From Eucalyptus grandis (Eukaryota > Streptophyta > Magnoliopsida > Myrtales > Myrtaceae), in assembly GCF_016545825.1 (NCBI RefSeq), contig NC_052616.1:33284192-33348191 (forward strand): 64,000 nucleotides of DNA, in the 5' to 3' direction. The notes under the pieces are model-generated. The model ran no database searches, had not been told where the DNA came from, and was given only the letters and a program-made list of their open reading frames with translations. Both the position numbers and the translations under genes were made by a program. This document shows, one piece after another, positions 1-11,730 of this stretch; position 1 is the first letter of the stretch; every line of letters starts with the position of its first letter.

Positions 1-149
1 ATCAATGAAAAAAAAAATTACTTAAATTAAAAAAAATAATAATTTTCTCACTAAAAATTGGAAATCATTTTTCCAATATATAACAAGCTATTAACACTTG
101 AGCCTAAAACTCTATGCTTAAGCAGGCAAATCCCGACGTTGGTTCTTAA

Positions 150-870
150 GGACACATTTGGTAATGCTCGCAGAAAAATGTGCTTTTGTTCTTTTGTTTC
201 CAATAGTAGAAATAGAACAAAACATAAAAATATAACAAAAACATGTTTAGTAAGTTTTTTTATTCCTAGAAACAAATCTAGAATAGAAACAAGAAACAAA
301 ACAAAAAAAAATTTACTTCTTGTTCTCGGGAATAATTCAAGAAATAAGAATCAAGAATCAAATTTTTTTTTTTTTCTTTCTTTCTCTTCCTCCCTTCTTT
401 CCCTAGCCGGTTGTCCCGAGCCTCGCTGTGGCTGGGCGATGCTTGACCTCACCTAGATTTGGCAAGGTCGAGCCTCGATTGACCTCACGGTGGGCGGGCG
501 AGGCCGAGACTCGCCTAGCCACGGCTGGCTCGACCTTGCCCGTGGTAGGCAAGGTCGCCTTGCCCGGCCAAGGTAAGGCTAAGCCTTGCCCGATCCTGCC
601 AATGAGGCTTAGGGTGACGTGGCCGGCGAGTCTCCCGAGACCAACCTTGCCGACTCGAGGAAGGAGAAGAAAAAGAAAAAAATAATAAAAATATTAATAA
701 ATTAAAAAAATTGTAAATCATAAAAATATATTGGGTCGTACTAAATGTATTTCTCTTTCGAACAATTTTTTTGTAGTTAACAAACGCATCCAAATGTTCG
801 AAACAAAAAAAAAAAGTGTTTCTGAAAAAAAAAATTGTTCTCCAAAAAGAAATATTACCAAACGCACCCC
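150..870. mobile_element. MITE-like non-autonomous DNA transposon
   Basis: The ends are imperfect inverted repeats. The left end reads GGACACATTTGGTAATGCTC at 150-169. The right end, reverse-complemented, reads GGGGTGCGTTTGGTAATATT from 870. Between them lie A/T-rich arms with runs of A and T and a GC-rich core (about 410-665) full of short repeated motifs such as GGTCGAGCCTCG. No transposase is visible, so it would have to be mobilised in trans. I could not fix a target-site duplication, so the superfamily (hAT or Mutator-like) is open. Confidence 0.6.
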
Positions 871-962
871 AAGTTGCCCACTTTTATGATCGGGTATTTA
901 GCACCTCGGCATTGGGCCTATGACCTTAGTGCTAATACACAAAACCCCAGCACCCTCAATTA

Positions 963-1252
963 GGTCCATTGAGGCAAAACCTAAGACCCAAATGCCACGG
1001 CTTGGGCCCCTAGTGCCCATGCCCGAGTCCATCAAGATTGGGCTTGAACTCGCAGTTCCCATGCCTGATGCCCTGACACTTAGACCCCAGTCCACAAAGG
1101 TTGAATGTGGAATCCTAGTACTTAAGCTCAGATCCCCAACACCCAAGCCTCCACAATGGTTGTAACCGAGTCCACCAAGGCTAGCCTTGAGACATTAGTG
1201 CTCGCGCTCAAGTCCATTGAAGTCGGGCTTGAGACCCAAGTGCATGTGCCTT
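963..1252. repeat. degenerate satellite-like tandem repeat, about 62-bp unit
   Basis: The motif GTCCAnnnAAG/GTCCATTGA recurs at about 963, 1027, 1090, 1170 and 1212, mostly near multiples of 60-64 bp. Each time it is followed by a diverged GGGCTTGAnnCnCnnGTnCCCATGCC-like segment. The block is GC-richer than its surroundings. Open frames on both strands across it are by-products of the repeat. Confidence 0.5.
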
Positions 1253-4114
1253 GATCCTTGTGCCCAATTTGGGGTCTATTACAATGAACTCAAGACTTTA
1301 TTACTTGTACCTAGTTCGCCGACTATCTATATCTAAGTTAGTAACTTGCCAAATAGTGTTTGTCTATCAAGGAAAAACAAATCAATTTTTTTTTATACCA
1401 AACGATGAAAAAAAATTTAGTTCATTTTCAAATTTCAACCAAACAATAGAAAAATATTATCATTTTTCTAAAAAAATTATTTTTCAGAAATGTCGTATAT
1501 TTCTCAAAATAAATAGAGCCTATATCTCATTACATTTTCTTTCCATTCTATTTAAATCCTAAAAATTGGACGTAGAATAGTTTAAAATTTCTGTTAAGTC
1601 CATCTATTATTTGTGGTCGGAAAATCTCACATGACTGTGAGAGGATGGCTTTAAAGAGGGAAATAAAGAATATCAAATCGGTTTAGCGTATTTTTTTTTG
1701 TTGATTTATGAAATAGATTGAGATTAAAAAGAAATACTCTAAAGTCTGAACAATCATGTAAGTGTTGATATTATGAATGGTACAAAGATCAGTTTGATTT
1801 TATTGCAAAAAATTGAAAGACTAGATAGAACAAACTGAAAGTGTAAAAGACTAAATTGAACATTTAAAAATAATTTAAGTATCAGATTTAACTGATAAAA
1901 AAATCCAATAATGATATGTATATCAGGTCAAAATTAAAAACTAGTACTATCTTTGAGAAGTAAGAGATTATTTGTATAAGGCCACAAAATTTTTGTGAAA
2001 TTTGCAAGTATGATTACAAGTAACTAATGCATTTTTTTGAACTTTTACCTTTACAAGGCAACTAGGGATGGAATCCGATACGCTCTCGGTTTGGTCGTTT
2101 GATCGTGAAAAATGGATTCAACATGCCAAAAGCAAAAGCATGTGATCAAAAGTTTTGCCTTTTCTTTTTCTTTTTCTTTCTTCCGAGCATGTGATGGAAG
2201 ATCGCTTGGCATTGAATTTAGGCTTTATCTTGACCAATTAGGTGCTGCCACGTCCTTTGGTTCTAATTCCTAAATGATTCTCAAGTTGCCTAGGATCGTT
2301 CAATTGTACTTTTTCACTCACAAGTACTTGACCGTTGAATGTGATCTCACGCAATTTGATTATATATTTTTTTTATTAATACCATTAAAAAATCCCAAAC
2401 CGATATCCTTAACATAGAATGAAACTAATTTTCATCTCATAAAATATGTCAAATTGGTTTTCACGACATATTCATCATAAATTAATTTTTTTCTTGTGAA
2501 AAGTGTCAAAGCAATATCTTATAATATATTTATCATAAATTAATTTTCAACTCATGTTCAAACCAATACGTGGATTAGGCGTGTTTTTCCGGTTATTTCC
2601 GCTTTATCAATTGAATATGTCATAGAAGTAGTGGTTTTAGATTTTTCACAAAACCAAAATTATTTTGGAGTAAATAAATGTGTCTATTGGATGAAAACGG
2701 TATGGCACCATCCTGTCTATTGACTTAGCTCTCTCACTATAAATTAATCATTAATTGATTTGTCAAGAGGTTGGTACTTTTGGACTTGGCCACTTCCACA
2801 GTGGTGGCTTTTTGAACGCGTTCCTCATTTTTTTCCTTCAAGCTTCATAATTTCCGCGATAGATCAAATCATGGACGTTTGCATAAACCTTTGCCTTTAC
2901 ATCATTTTCCTAAAAATAATCGTTTATATCGCTTAAAATAATTATTAAAGAGATATTTTCATTAGTTATGTCCAGACATTTGCATAGACGATCAAAATAT
3001 TTTCCAAATCATTTATTTTTTTGCGAAACAAATGAAATCTAAAAGAATGAAGATGTCCATGATTGATACAAATAAACAGATGCTACTCCTCAAACTTTTC
3101 AGGCTTTTAATTGTAAGAACATTAATTTAGCTATATATATATTGTAATCCTTCACCAACTTTTTAACCCAATAAGAAAAATTTCTACATTTGTCCCCTAT
3201 TATAACTATTTCTTATCAAACATCGACAACTAAAAATTAAATTATGCCTATTTTTTCTTTCCCATTACTAAAACGGCATTTTCCTCTTTCAAGCTGACCA
3301 TTTATCTCAATATTTCATTTCAACGAAAAAAAAAATGTAAGATTTGGCTTTTGGGATTGGGTTTTAGGCCACAATTATTCTGCATCAATTCAAAATAGCA
3401 TTACTATCGTTACACTAGACTAAAAAGAAGATCATAATCTTGGATTGAACAAGAAGTTCTGTTCAATTTTGAGGTTTTTGAGGATAGTGTCCCAGGATTT
3501 GCAGGTGAAATCCTACTATGATTTGGCTCACTGGCCGCCCGAGTCATTTGTTGGCGTTCTTTTATAAAAACAAAAATAACAAAATCCTTTAACATGAAGA
3601 ATTTGACTCGAGAGATTGAGTCAAGTTAAAAAAATATTTCACAATGTCCAAGATGGCATTGATCTAAGAACTATGTCCAAACTTTTCAGCCTCAGTTTCA
3701 TGTTTAAAGACATTCATTGATGTTTCCTCCCCTCTAGACAAAGTGAAAACTTTAGAATGTTCCCCTCCCCCCCAAAAAAAAAAATCAAAACACAAATCCC
3801 TTTTGGGACGGAGTGGGTTTTAGTTGTTCAATACATATATTCAACTGGAAAAGACAAAAGCAGAGCTAGTTCGTGATTACCTATTGGCCGAGCTCTTCAC
3901 CCTATAAGAATTAATGCGAGTAGGCTTGGGCAAAATGGCTATGATGCGAGAACACGAGCATGAGCTAGTTCGTGAATAACTATAGAGCGAAAAATGAGGA
4001 GAGAGAGAGAGAGAGAGTAGAAAAACGGTCAGAAAAGAAAACAAAGGTGGCATTAGGAAATATTAGGTACTGCTCTGATTCCACCGTATCAAACTCTGAA
4101 TCCATTCACCAAGC
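1253..4114. other. AT-rich intergenic region, no gene seen
   Basis: I see no coding domain, exon pair or RNA gene. The stretch is A/T-rich with poly-A and poly-T runs. A near-repeat of ATAnTATnTATCATAAATTAATTT occurs around 2466-2492 and 2524-2548. A short GA microsatellite lies at 3998-4018, just before the Mutator-like element. These are probably remains of old MITEs. Confidence 0.5.
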
Positions 4115-4460
4115 GACATGTGTCAACTGCCCCACTATGTCAAAAGTCCTCCTAATTTCATTTCAAATAGATGAAACTCTCTCTCTCTCCACTTCGCTCT
4201 TCATGCGACCTTTTCGCCTCATGTTCGAGCTCTCCTCCTACGAACCACTTTCTCCACCTCGACAGTTGCCTCTACCATCCGATGAACCACACCAAACGAC
4301 ATCGTCTCTCTCTCTTTCTCTCTCTCTCTCAACTCACTTTGTTCTCTCCCTCTCCGCCGTTTGACGAACCACGCCGCCGCCCCCTACTCTGTATATGCCA
4401 TCACTTTTACAGATTTTCTTAGAGTTACTCCAAAATTTGTGTAATTTTTGCATTAGATTA
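4115..4460 (+). repeat. left terminal inverted repeat of the MULE
   Basis: It matches the reverse complement of 7645-8117 over several hundred bases, with indels. Shared blocks include CTCCACTTCGCTCTTCATG, a CT microsatellite, GACGAACCACGCC (CCGACGAACCATGCC on the right) and TTAGAGTTACTCCAAAA. The pyrimidine bias creates spurious open frames rich in Ser and Leu. Confidence 0.8.
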
Positions 4461-4579
4461 GCAATTCTAGTGTTTTATTTTAAAGCATGAATTTGGACAT
4501 CATGCTTCTCACCGAACTGCAATGTTCTTGTCTTGTTAAATGGGTCTCATTTTGATTTTTTTTTCTCCTCTTTACATTT

Positions 4580-4740
4580 CTCTCATTTCTCGACTCACTT
4601 TGTTCTCACCATCTGACGAACCACGCCACTGCCGCCATGCTCTATATACTACACAGCCACTTCCGCCTCTGCCTCCACCTTAAAAGGTATAGATTTTCGT
4701 AAATTTACTCAAAAAATTGTGTGATTTTTGCATTCTTTTG
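4580..4740 (+). repeat. second, direct copy of the inner TIR segment
   Basis: Repeats the inner 150 bases of the left terminal repeat (about 4320-4455): CTCACTTTGTTCTC, then GACGAACCACGCC, a CCGCC-rich stretch, then AGATTTTCnTAnAnTTACTC and TTTTTGCATT. It is not present twice on the right side, so the left end was duplicated after or during formation of the element. Confidence 0.7.
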
Positions 4741-5515
4741 TAATTTTGGGGAATTTGGGGGCTTGATTGATATATTTTCATTTACATATGTCGTTTACGT
4801 ATGTCGTTGTTGGTGCTTACATCCCTTGTTTTGGTCATGGTTAATTATGTGTCAATGCTTTGTGTTCTCATGCATGGTTACCTATTTTAGAGCAAATCAT
4901 GCTGACAAAATCTCATGTTTAAGAAAGCACCAAAAAGTGACTCTCCCGTGTATGAGTAGGCGAGAGAGAAAAATAATCCGGGTTTTTTAATACCTTAGGA
5001 TGCTTACTTTGTTAAACTAACAGTTTTATGAGGAATTTTCTATTCGAAATTAAATTTCATTCTCACATATCTCTGCATTTATGTTTGTTTGTGTAATTTC
5101 ATGATTTTTATGGAGCAGTTGAAGCAAAACTCCGGAGGTGCATTTAATCTGCTTTATGTTGTTTATGTAACTAGGTTAGATTACTATTTTGGTCATTACT
5201 AAAGTTAAACCTACTCCGAGATTGATTTGATGTAATTTTAATCTCAATTTGGTACAATTCGGGTGCAAATATGCATGTGTTAATTTATCGAATAGATGAA
5301 TCAAAGGTAATTCTTCACTCAAGCTAAGTGAAACATATTTTGCTTTCTTAAGTAACGAATGAGATATTATTTTGCTTGTAAAAGCACTATAATAATTACT
5401 TTTTGTTCTTTTAATTGTAGCATGAAACTTCCCATCTTTCACATGTAATACTTGATAGGGAAAATTTTGAATTTGCAATAGGAATGGTATTTTCAAATGA
5501 ATTTGAACCATATCA

Positions 5516-6990
5516 TTAGTATGTGACATACGCAACCGATAAAGGATTTGAAGTGAGGAAGGGTAATATGTTTAGAAATAGTAAAGAAGAACTTGCCCAA
5601 CAAATTTTTGTATATAATTGTAAGGGGCATTTTGTCAGCTCATACAGTAAAGAAAAAAATACGAGAGGTACGAAGTTAGATGTGGCTATCTTCCTCATAT
5701 TAAATTTAAGGTTGACAATGGTGTTTATGAGTCATAAAGTATGTCTCTGAGCATGATCATGCATTTATTCCGGAAGATTATAAACATTTGATTAGATGCA
5801 ATGTCGGATACTTGTAAGAGTATTTTAGTTGACATGAATAAAGTCGGCACTGGGAGAATTGTGGCCTATGAGTTTTCAGCAAATGGAGTTGGCGGAAGCA
5901 AAAACTTGCGTTTCAATATGTGTGATTGTCAAAATAATTTGCATATGAAAAGATCCAATGATATTGGTGGGAGAGACTACCAAGTCTTCTAAATATAATA
6001 GAATATGTGTACCTTTTATTAAGATTAATCATCAGTGGAAGAACATCCTGTTCGGATGTGCAATTTTGTTTAGACCAGACTGCGAAATCATTTATTTGGT
6101 TATATGAGGCGTTTTTTTAAGTCTATAGGAAATAAGGCTTCGAAAACAATGTTCATTGATCAAGATGCAGACATGGCAAAAGCCATTGGATTAGTGTTTT
6201 CGAATACATATCATCATTTATGCACTTGGCACATCGAGAAAAATGTCAATCAAAATATTATATAACTTTATCACAAGCCAAGGTTTAAGGATATTTGTTA
6301 GAGTTTATGTATAGACGCAAATTGAAGGACGAATTTGAATCTACTTGAAGGGAGGTTTCTGAGAATAACAATGGCTTTGGAAATTATAGGACCTTAAACA
6401 TAAACGGAATTTAGCTTTTGGTCGTGATACTTTTATATGTGGTATAAGATCAAGCCAAATGAGTGAGAGCACTAATAATGTCTTCCAATGTATGTCGATG
6501 AAGACATTGACCCTTGTAGAATTTGTTCACCACTATAAAGAACAACTAAGTACATAAGAGAAATTGAAAGTCAAAATGATTATATTCTCGTGGGAACCTC
6601 AAATTGCAAGTGTCGAATAATGAGATCTCGAATCATACTACTTCAGTGTATACTCGCATTAATTTTAAAAGGTTCAATAAAGAATTTTTGCAAAGTCTCT
6701 CCGTGCATATATGTGCTACATTTGATGGGTTGGCTTATTTATGTACTCTCAAGTGTATGGGGGATTCAACGTGAACATATTGTCAAGTTTGACCCTGTAG
6801 ACTTTTTCACTTTCTTGTGAATGTAAATTATTTTGTATCAAAAGGTGGTTGTATCGTCATGTCTTGAAAATGTTGATTGAGAACATACTGGTCACAAGCA
6901 TTCTATCTGTTTATATTTTGAAAGATGGAGTAAAGGGGCTAAAAAAGGGATTGTGAATGAATCTTGTCAATCCTTCTAAATTTAATTGAT
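5516..6990 (+). pseudogene. FAR1/FHY3-type MULE transposase, degenerate
   Basis: Transposase remnant of the Mutator-like element, with conserved pieces in order. About 5523-5690 resembles a FAR1 DNA-binding domain (GFEVRKGN, then FVYNCKGHF). About 6028-6260 contains the MULE core (FGCAILF, then KTMFIDQDADMAKAI, then HHLCTWHIEKNV), which matches the DDE-region pattern FGCALL / IITDQDxAMxxAI / HRLCxWHI of this family. About 6440-6545 has GIRSSQMSESTNNVF and a TLVEFVHHYKEQL motif, also typical. About 6590-6660 has a SWIM-like CxC segment. About 6900-6950 reads RWSKGAKKGIV. Several frame changes and stop codons separate these pieces, so no functional protein is expected. A domesticated FAR1 host gene is unlikely given the flanking terminal repeats. 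Confidence 0.75.
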
Positions 6991-7020
6991 TTTTCCACAT
7001 TAATTCAATGATCTTTTGAA

Positions 7021-7592
7021 TTGATGAGTTCGAGAGCAAAAAATGTAAACACTATGAGAATAGTGACGAAGCAGAGCATGGCGGGCATATGCTATGATTT
7101 TTTGGGTTGCTTGATCGATGGCCATGCTAGTGTTGTCCAAGCTTTGTCGCATCTACAGGTGGAGGTATTGGCTCTCTCTCAAACCCTAATATTTTTTATT
7201 CATACAAAGAAAAAGTCAAGATAACCTATTTGTTGTGTCAGGCAATCTTAAGGTGGTAAAAGCCATAAGCAATCCAACTTCTACTCCATAGGAGATTCAT
7301 GTCCTCCTCTCTGACTGTGCAGAGTTGCTACCATCATTCCCGAAGCTCCAAATCTAGCATTGTAGAAATGATGCTAATTTTGTTGCAAACTAGGTCACTA
7401 AAGTCCATGGACGCAAGTCTTTATCTTCAAATTGGGTTATTTCACCTCCTCAAACTCTTTTGGACTTTTTACGTACTAAAGGGCATTTATTGGGGTGATT
7501 TGTTTTTCCTAGTTGAATGAAAGTTCCATCGTTCTAACCCAAAAACAAAAAAACAAGAAAACAAAAACAACAATAACAATAAGGCAATAAGA
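7021..7592 (+). mobile_element. 5'-truncated LINE tail (RNase H end) nested in the MULE
   Basis: Translated pieces read IDGHASVVQALSHLQVEVL, then (frame-shifted) SDCAELLPSFPKLQI and FVANWVTKVHGRKSLSSN-like text. This is the plant-type RNase H domain and C-terminus found at the end of many plant L1-type LINEs. An A-rich tail (AACAAAAAAACAAGAAAACA and following) ends near 7592, after which MULE sequence resumes. It differs clearly from the RNase H ends of the two full-length LINEs in this window, so it belongs to another, older family. No target-site duplication was recognised. Confidence 0.65.
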
Positions 7593-7644
7593 TGGTAGTT
7601 CAACGAGAAACATGACATCCAAGTCCATCTTCAAAATAAAACCC

Positions 7645-7821
7645 TAAAATTACAAATCAAATGCAAAAATTACATACTTTTAGAGTAACTCTAAGAAAAT
7701 CTATACCTTTCGAGGCGGAGGCGGCAGCGTGTACAAAGGAGGGGGCAGTGGCATGGTTCGTCGGACAACAGAGAGGGTGAGAATAGAGTGAGTCGAGAGA
7801 GACAAAGAGAATAGAGCAAGT

Positions 7822-7864
<43 letters not shown>

Positions 7865-8117
7865 GTTTGGCATGGTTCGTCGGACAACAAAGGCAACGAA
7901 CAAGGCAGAGGCAAAGGTGGCGGTGTGGTTCATTAGAAGAAAGCTTGATCATGAGTTGAAAGGGTCACATGAGTGGGAGAGAGAAAGCATGAAGTGAGAG
8001 AGGGAACTCATGAAGAGCGAAGTGGAGAGAGAGAGTCTTGTCCATTTGAAGATGAAATTAGAAGGGCTTCGACACTTGTGGGTGTGACATCCAAACACGT
8101 CACGCACGACACATGTC
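7645..8117 (-). repeat. right terminal inverted repeat of the MULE
   Basis: Reverse complement of the left terminal repeat with insertions, including an expanded GA/CT tract. The inner edge has GAGTAACTCTAAGAAAATCT and the outer edge has GACACATGTC at 8108-8117. Overlapping open frames on the minus strand here are Ser-Leu runs from the CT tract and are not genes. Confidence 0.8.
7823..7860. repeat. (GA)n microsatellite
   Basis: Nineteen uninterrupted GA units inside the right terminal repeat of the MULE. Confidence 0.95.
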
Positions 8118-8380
8118 TTTTCAAATTATATCTCATAATTAATTATGCATGTCAAAGTAACAATAAACATTCTCGACATTCCCTACAAGAAAATAGCATG
8201 AGTTTATACATATACTTATGCCTTTTCTTTATACAAACACCAGTAGTTATTACCACAACATAATACATAGTCCTGAAAAAAGAATTCCCATATTTTTCCA
8301 CAAGCGAGCTATCATCCAACTCAACAGTTGATGACCTCATCCCCATTACTGTCATATCTAAGGAGACCATCCTACACACC

Positions 8381-8448
<68 letters not shown>
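8381..8448. repeat. (AAT)n microsatellite
   Basis: Sixty-eight bases of perfect AAT repeat, about 22 units. Likely polymorphic in length. Confidence 0.97.
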
Positions 8449-9361
8449 GGGATGAGGTGAAACCTAGTAAATGAAATCTCGAAATCTAAGATAAAAGAAC
8501 GGCTTAATACTCAATCCAGTACCAATTAGACAACATGAGTTCAAGGCAACAGGAAATAACCATGCATAACCAAGTTATCTTTCTTTTCTATCATGATATT
8601 CCAATTAAAATCATTAACCATAATAGAAGTTCATTCACTCATAAAAAAGCATATGACATATCATTTCATGATGCACCAATATCACCTAGTGACTCACAAC
8701 TATACATGGGGCATATGTATTTCCTACTGATCATGAAGCTTATTGATATACATAGGTAAGTCCATACTTATCATGAAGCTCATCAACATTCACATAGGTG
8801 ACTTCATACTTGTAACTAGCCAAGACCTTCTTGACTCATAAGATATCTCAACTTAATGAGGCATCATCATCACCAACTCATAGGAGACGGAATCATATAT
8901 ACTCTTCTTTAACAGACCTCAATCCATTTATCACAGGTGTCCTCTACATTTGTGAGGATAAATGCACCACTGTAGATCTACATTATGATGGTCATTTCTT
9001 AACATCGTACCATGATTATATGAACCTTGTCATATCATGACTACACAAGCTATGTCATAATAGGATTTTATATCATCGCAACCTTATAGAAAACCATAAT
9101 ATATGGTAAAATATCTTGTTAACTCCAAAGTTTTATCTATAAAGGGAGTTCGCTTAGAGGCAAATAGGCCGTGGCAAAGGTCTTAATTACATAGTATCAT
9201 TCACATGCAATTTATTATAACGTAACAACCGTCATTTTATCACTACAATTTTTTGTTTCTCATGCACTCTAATGTCCTCTTTCTTATTTCATCTCACATT
9301 CATCAATGAAAAGAAATATATTATTCAAACAATTAAGTAAAACAATAACATGTGATTATAT
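8449..9361. other. non-coding repeat-like DNA
   Basis: No coding domain seen. There are a few imperfect local duplications, for example ATCATGAAGCTTATTGATAT near 8730 and ATCATGAAGCTCATCAACAT near 8769. The composition resembles the untranslated interior of a large non-autonomous retroelement, but I found no LTR pair. Confidence 0.4.
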
Positions 9362-9850
9362 TTAGAAAACGAATCAAACTCAAAGGGCATATCAAACTCA
9401 AAAGTGAATCGAACTCACAGATATATCAAACTCAGAAAGCATATCAAACTCAAAAGAAAATTAGACTCATAGAGTAAATCAAATTTAGAGAGCATATCGT
9501 ACTCAAAAGCGAATCAAACTTTGAAAGTAAATTAGACTTAGAGAGCATATCAAGGAGTATATCAGATTCAAAGAGCATGTCAAATTCAAAGAGCATATCA
9601 AACTCAAAAGCGAATCAAACTCAGAGAAGATCAAACTTAGAGAGTAAATTAGACTCAAAGAGCAAATTAGACTTGAAAGCAAATCAGACTCATAGAGTTT
9701 TAGACTGAGAGAACATATCAAACTTAAAAGTGAATCTGACCCAGAGATGATCAAACTCAGAGAATAAATTAGACTCGAATAGTGAGAGGATCAAACTTAG
9801 AGAGTAAATTAAACTCCGAAAGTAATTTAGACTCAAAAGGCGACTTAGAT
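9362..9850. repeat. 18-bp minisatellite, AGAGCATATCAAACTCAA-type
   Basis: About 490 bases made of some 27 diverged units of 16-20 bp. The common forms are AGAGCATATCAAACTCAA, AGCGAATCAAACTCAGAG and AGAGTAAATTAGACTCAA. Two or three unit types alternate, which suggests a higher-order arrangement. The minus-strand open frame through it (SLICSLSL repeats) is a by-product of the unit length being a multiple of three. Confidence 0.8.
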
Positions 9851-11251
9851 TCAAATTCAATAAGTGAATATTACCAATGACAATTAAATATGAAATTAGA
9901 AAAGTAACACTTCCAAATTCATATTTATCATTTACACATACATGCCATCACAATTAAAAGAAAACAATCAAACACATTCTAGTCATGTACAAAATCCACA
10001 AAATAAATTAAACTATCACAGCACATTTACGTCCCTATTTCACATACTTATACTCAATTTACATGTATCGACCAACCAAATCAAAGTACTAATTAGATCA
10101 ACCCAACTTAGCACCTAGGATTTTCACTACCTCAAAAATGACTTCAAATTTAGAGCTTTAAATCACCTCTAAATGGAACAAACCAAAATTGAAAATCAAC
10201 AAAGCTTGATTTGAAAATGACAAAATCCATTAGTGAAAATCAATAATATACCACGTCCAAACCTAAAAGATGGAGATAGAATCTAATATTTTGAGCGTAA
10301 GACCTTTGCTTCCAATTATGGATTCTTGAAAATAAAAGATTTGGAGAAAGGAGTCGGTGATTGGTAGATGTTGGAGTAAATGTTTTTATCCTTGGATGTT
10401 GAGTATCCTCAAGGGTGCTTTTATACGGCCAAAAAGTTATGAGAATGAAAGGTATTAACCATAGTTAAGGTCATAATAGGTTTGGAATTAAAATGCCAAG
10501 TGTTCCAATGAAAGAGCTTCAAGTGGCCCCTATGAGAATAGCTAGGGCAATGATCCACTCAAAATTTGCTACAAGAGGATACTTCGATAGAGATGAAGAT
10601 GAGCCTCTCTCATTGGCCAAGTGTATGTAAGAATCATCAAGGTATTAATGAACTATAGGCATGTAGGCATGAGTTAACAAAATATTAAAGATTATAGAAA
10701 TGAGTCACCCAAAGCATTAAATAAATCATCGGGATGAGTCACCCAAAACATTAATGAACAACAGTTGAAATTGGATGATGTTAAAACTACCAAATTCATT
10801 GTCTCAAACCAAAGCATAGGTTTAAAAATTTTGGTAGAGAAAAGATAAGTGGCGTGCCAATTGAAGAGAAATAGAGATTTGGAAAATCAATATTCATTCT
10901 AAACATTGGGGAGTCTAAAAATATTTTGAATCTACTAAAATCATAAATGAAAGTATAAAAAACTAGGAAAATCTCAATTCAATAAATTAGAACTTGAATA
11001 TCATAATATATGAAACTCATAATATACCAGCCATTCTCTACAACTATTATGTCACTACTTTAATTACTTTATTCTACTCACCAACATAGTGGTGATATTT
11101 ATCCATTTAATCACAAAGTATCGTATTCTAGGTGATTACAATCACGAAAATCACGTTAAATACTGTTGTCGGGCATAGGAAATTCAAATTATTACAGTGG
11201 GTCCCGGTACACATATCGTCCAATGAATGGGCTCGAATTTTGACATAGTAG
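9851..11251. other. non-coding, AT-rich
   Basis: I see no gene. A short imperfect tandem motif (GAGTCACCCAAAGCATTAA / GAGTCACCCAAAACATTAA) occurs near 10704-10755. The stretch ends at the target-site duplication of LINE copy A. Confidence 0.45.
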
Positions 11252-11264
11252 AATCAAAGAGGTA
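11252..11264. repeat. left target-site duplication of LINE A
   Basis: AATCAAAGAGGTA. The same 13 bases follow the poly(A) tail at 17117-17129 (the first As merge with the tail, so 12-13 bp). Confidence 0.85.
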
Positions 11265-11730
11265 ACCTCATCATTTATGCTCTCGTTTTGTCGAGTCAAT
11301 TTCTACCGCCATGGTAGTCTGTTATGTTTTCTTTAAACCCTTCCTTCCCGATTCTCTATCTCTGTCCTGCAAATGGCGTCTTCCTCGGCGCTATCTTCCA
11401 TTTCATCCCATCGCAACTATCTCTTCTCCATTTTCAGCTACAACATCCATGTTCTGCTTCGCATCGTTGACCTTTCTTTCATCCGTCAATTTCTTCATCT
11501 TCTCCATGCAATTGCGATCCTTTCATCATGATTTTCTTTAGCCATATCTATTTTTCATGCTCTATATTCCCACTCCGCTTTATCTTCCTTGCATGCATGG
11601 ACTATCTGCTTCCCATCTTACCATCCATAGCGCAATTTAACCCTAATTCACCCTTTTACCATCATCGTAGCGTGCTTTCTTATCCAAAGTGTTTGCATGT
11701 CGTTGCAACTCATTGTTACCAGTAATTTCC

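Larger units (their letters stand above)
4115..8117 (+). mobile_element. Mutator-like element (FAR1/Jittery-type MULE), decayed
   Basis: About 4.0 kb bounded by long inverted repeats (4115-4460 and 7645-8117). Both start GACAYRTGTC at the outside and share CTAATTTCATnTTCAAAT, CTCCACTTCGCTCTTCATG, CGAACCAnGCC and a TTAGAGTTACTC block near the inner edge. Between them are fragments of a FAR1-type DNA-binding domain and MULE transposase reading on the plus strand, all broken by stops and frameshifts. Long repeats with an internal transposase are standard for MULEs. No 9-bp target-site duplication could be recognised, so the exact outer ends may differ by some bases. The element carries a later LINE-tail insertion at about 7021-7590. 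Confidence 0.78.

Noticed and set aside
4171..4422. Open frames in the CT-rich left terminal repeat (and minus-strand frames at 7657-7952)
   Set aside because: They are Ser/Leu runs from CT microsatellites in the MULE terminal repeats, present in several frames at once.
9503..9754. Minus-strand frame of SLICSLSL-type repeats
   Set aside because: Produced by the 18-bp minisatellite; no start context or domain.
9362..9850. Possible CRISPR-like array
   Set aside because: Units are contiguous with no spacers, and this is plant nuclear DNA.
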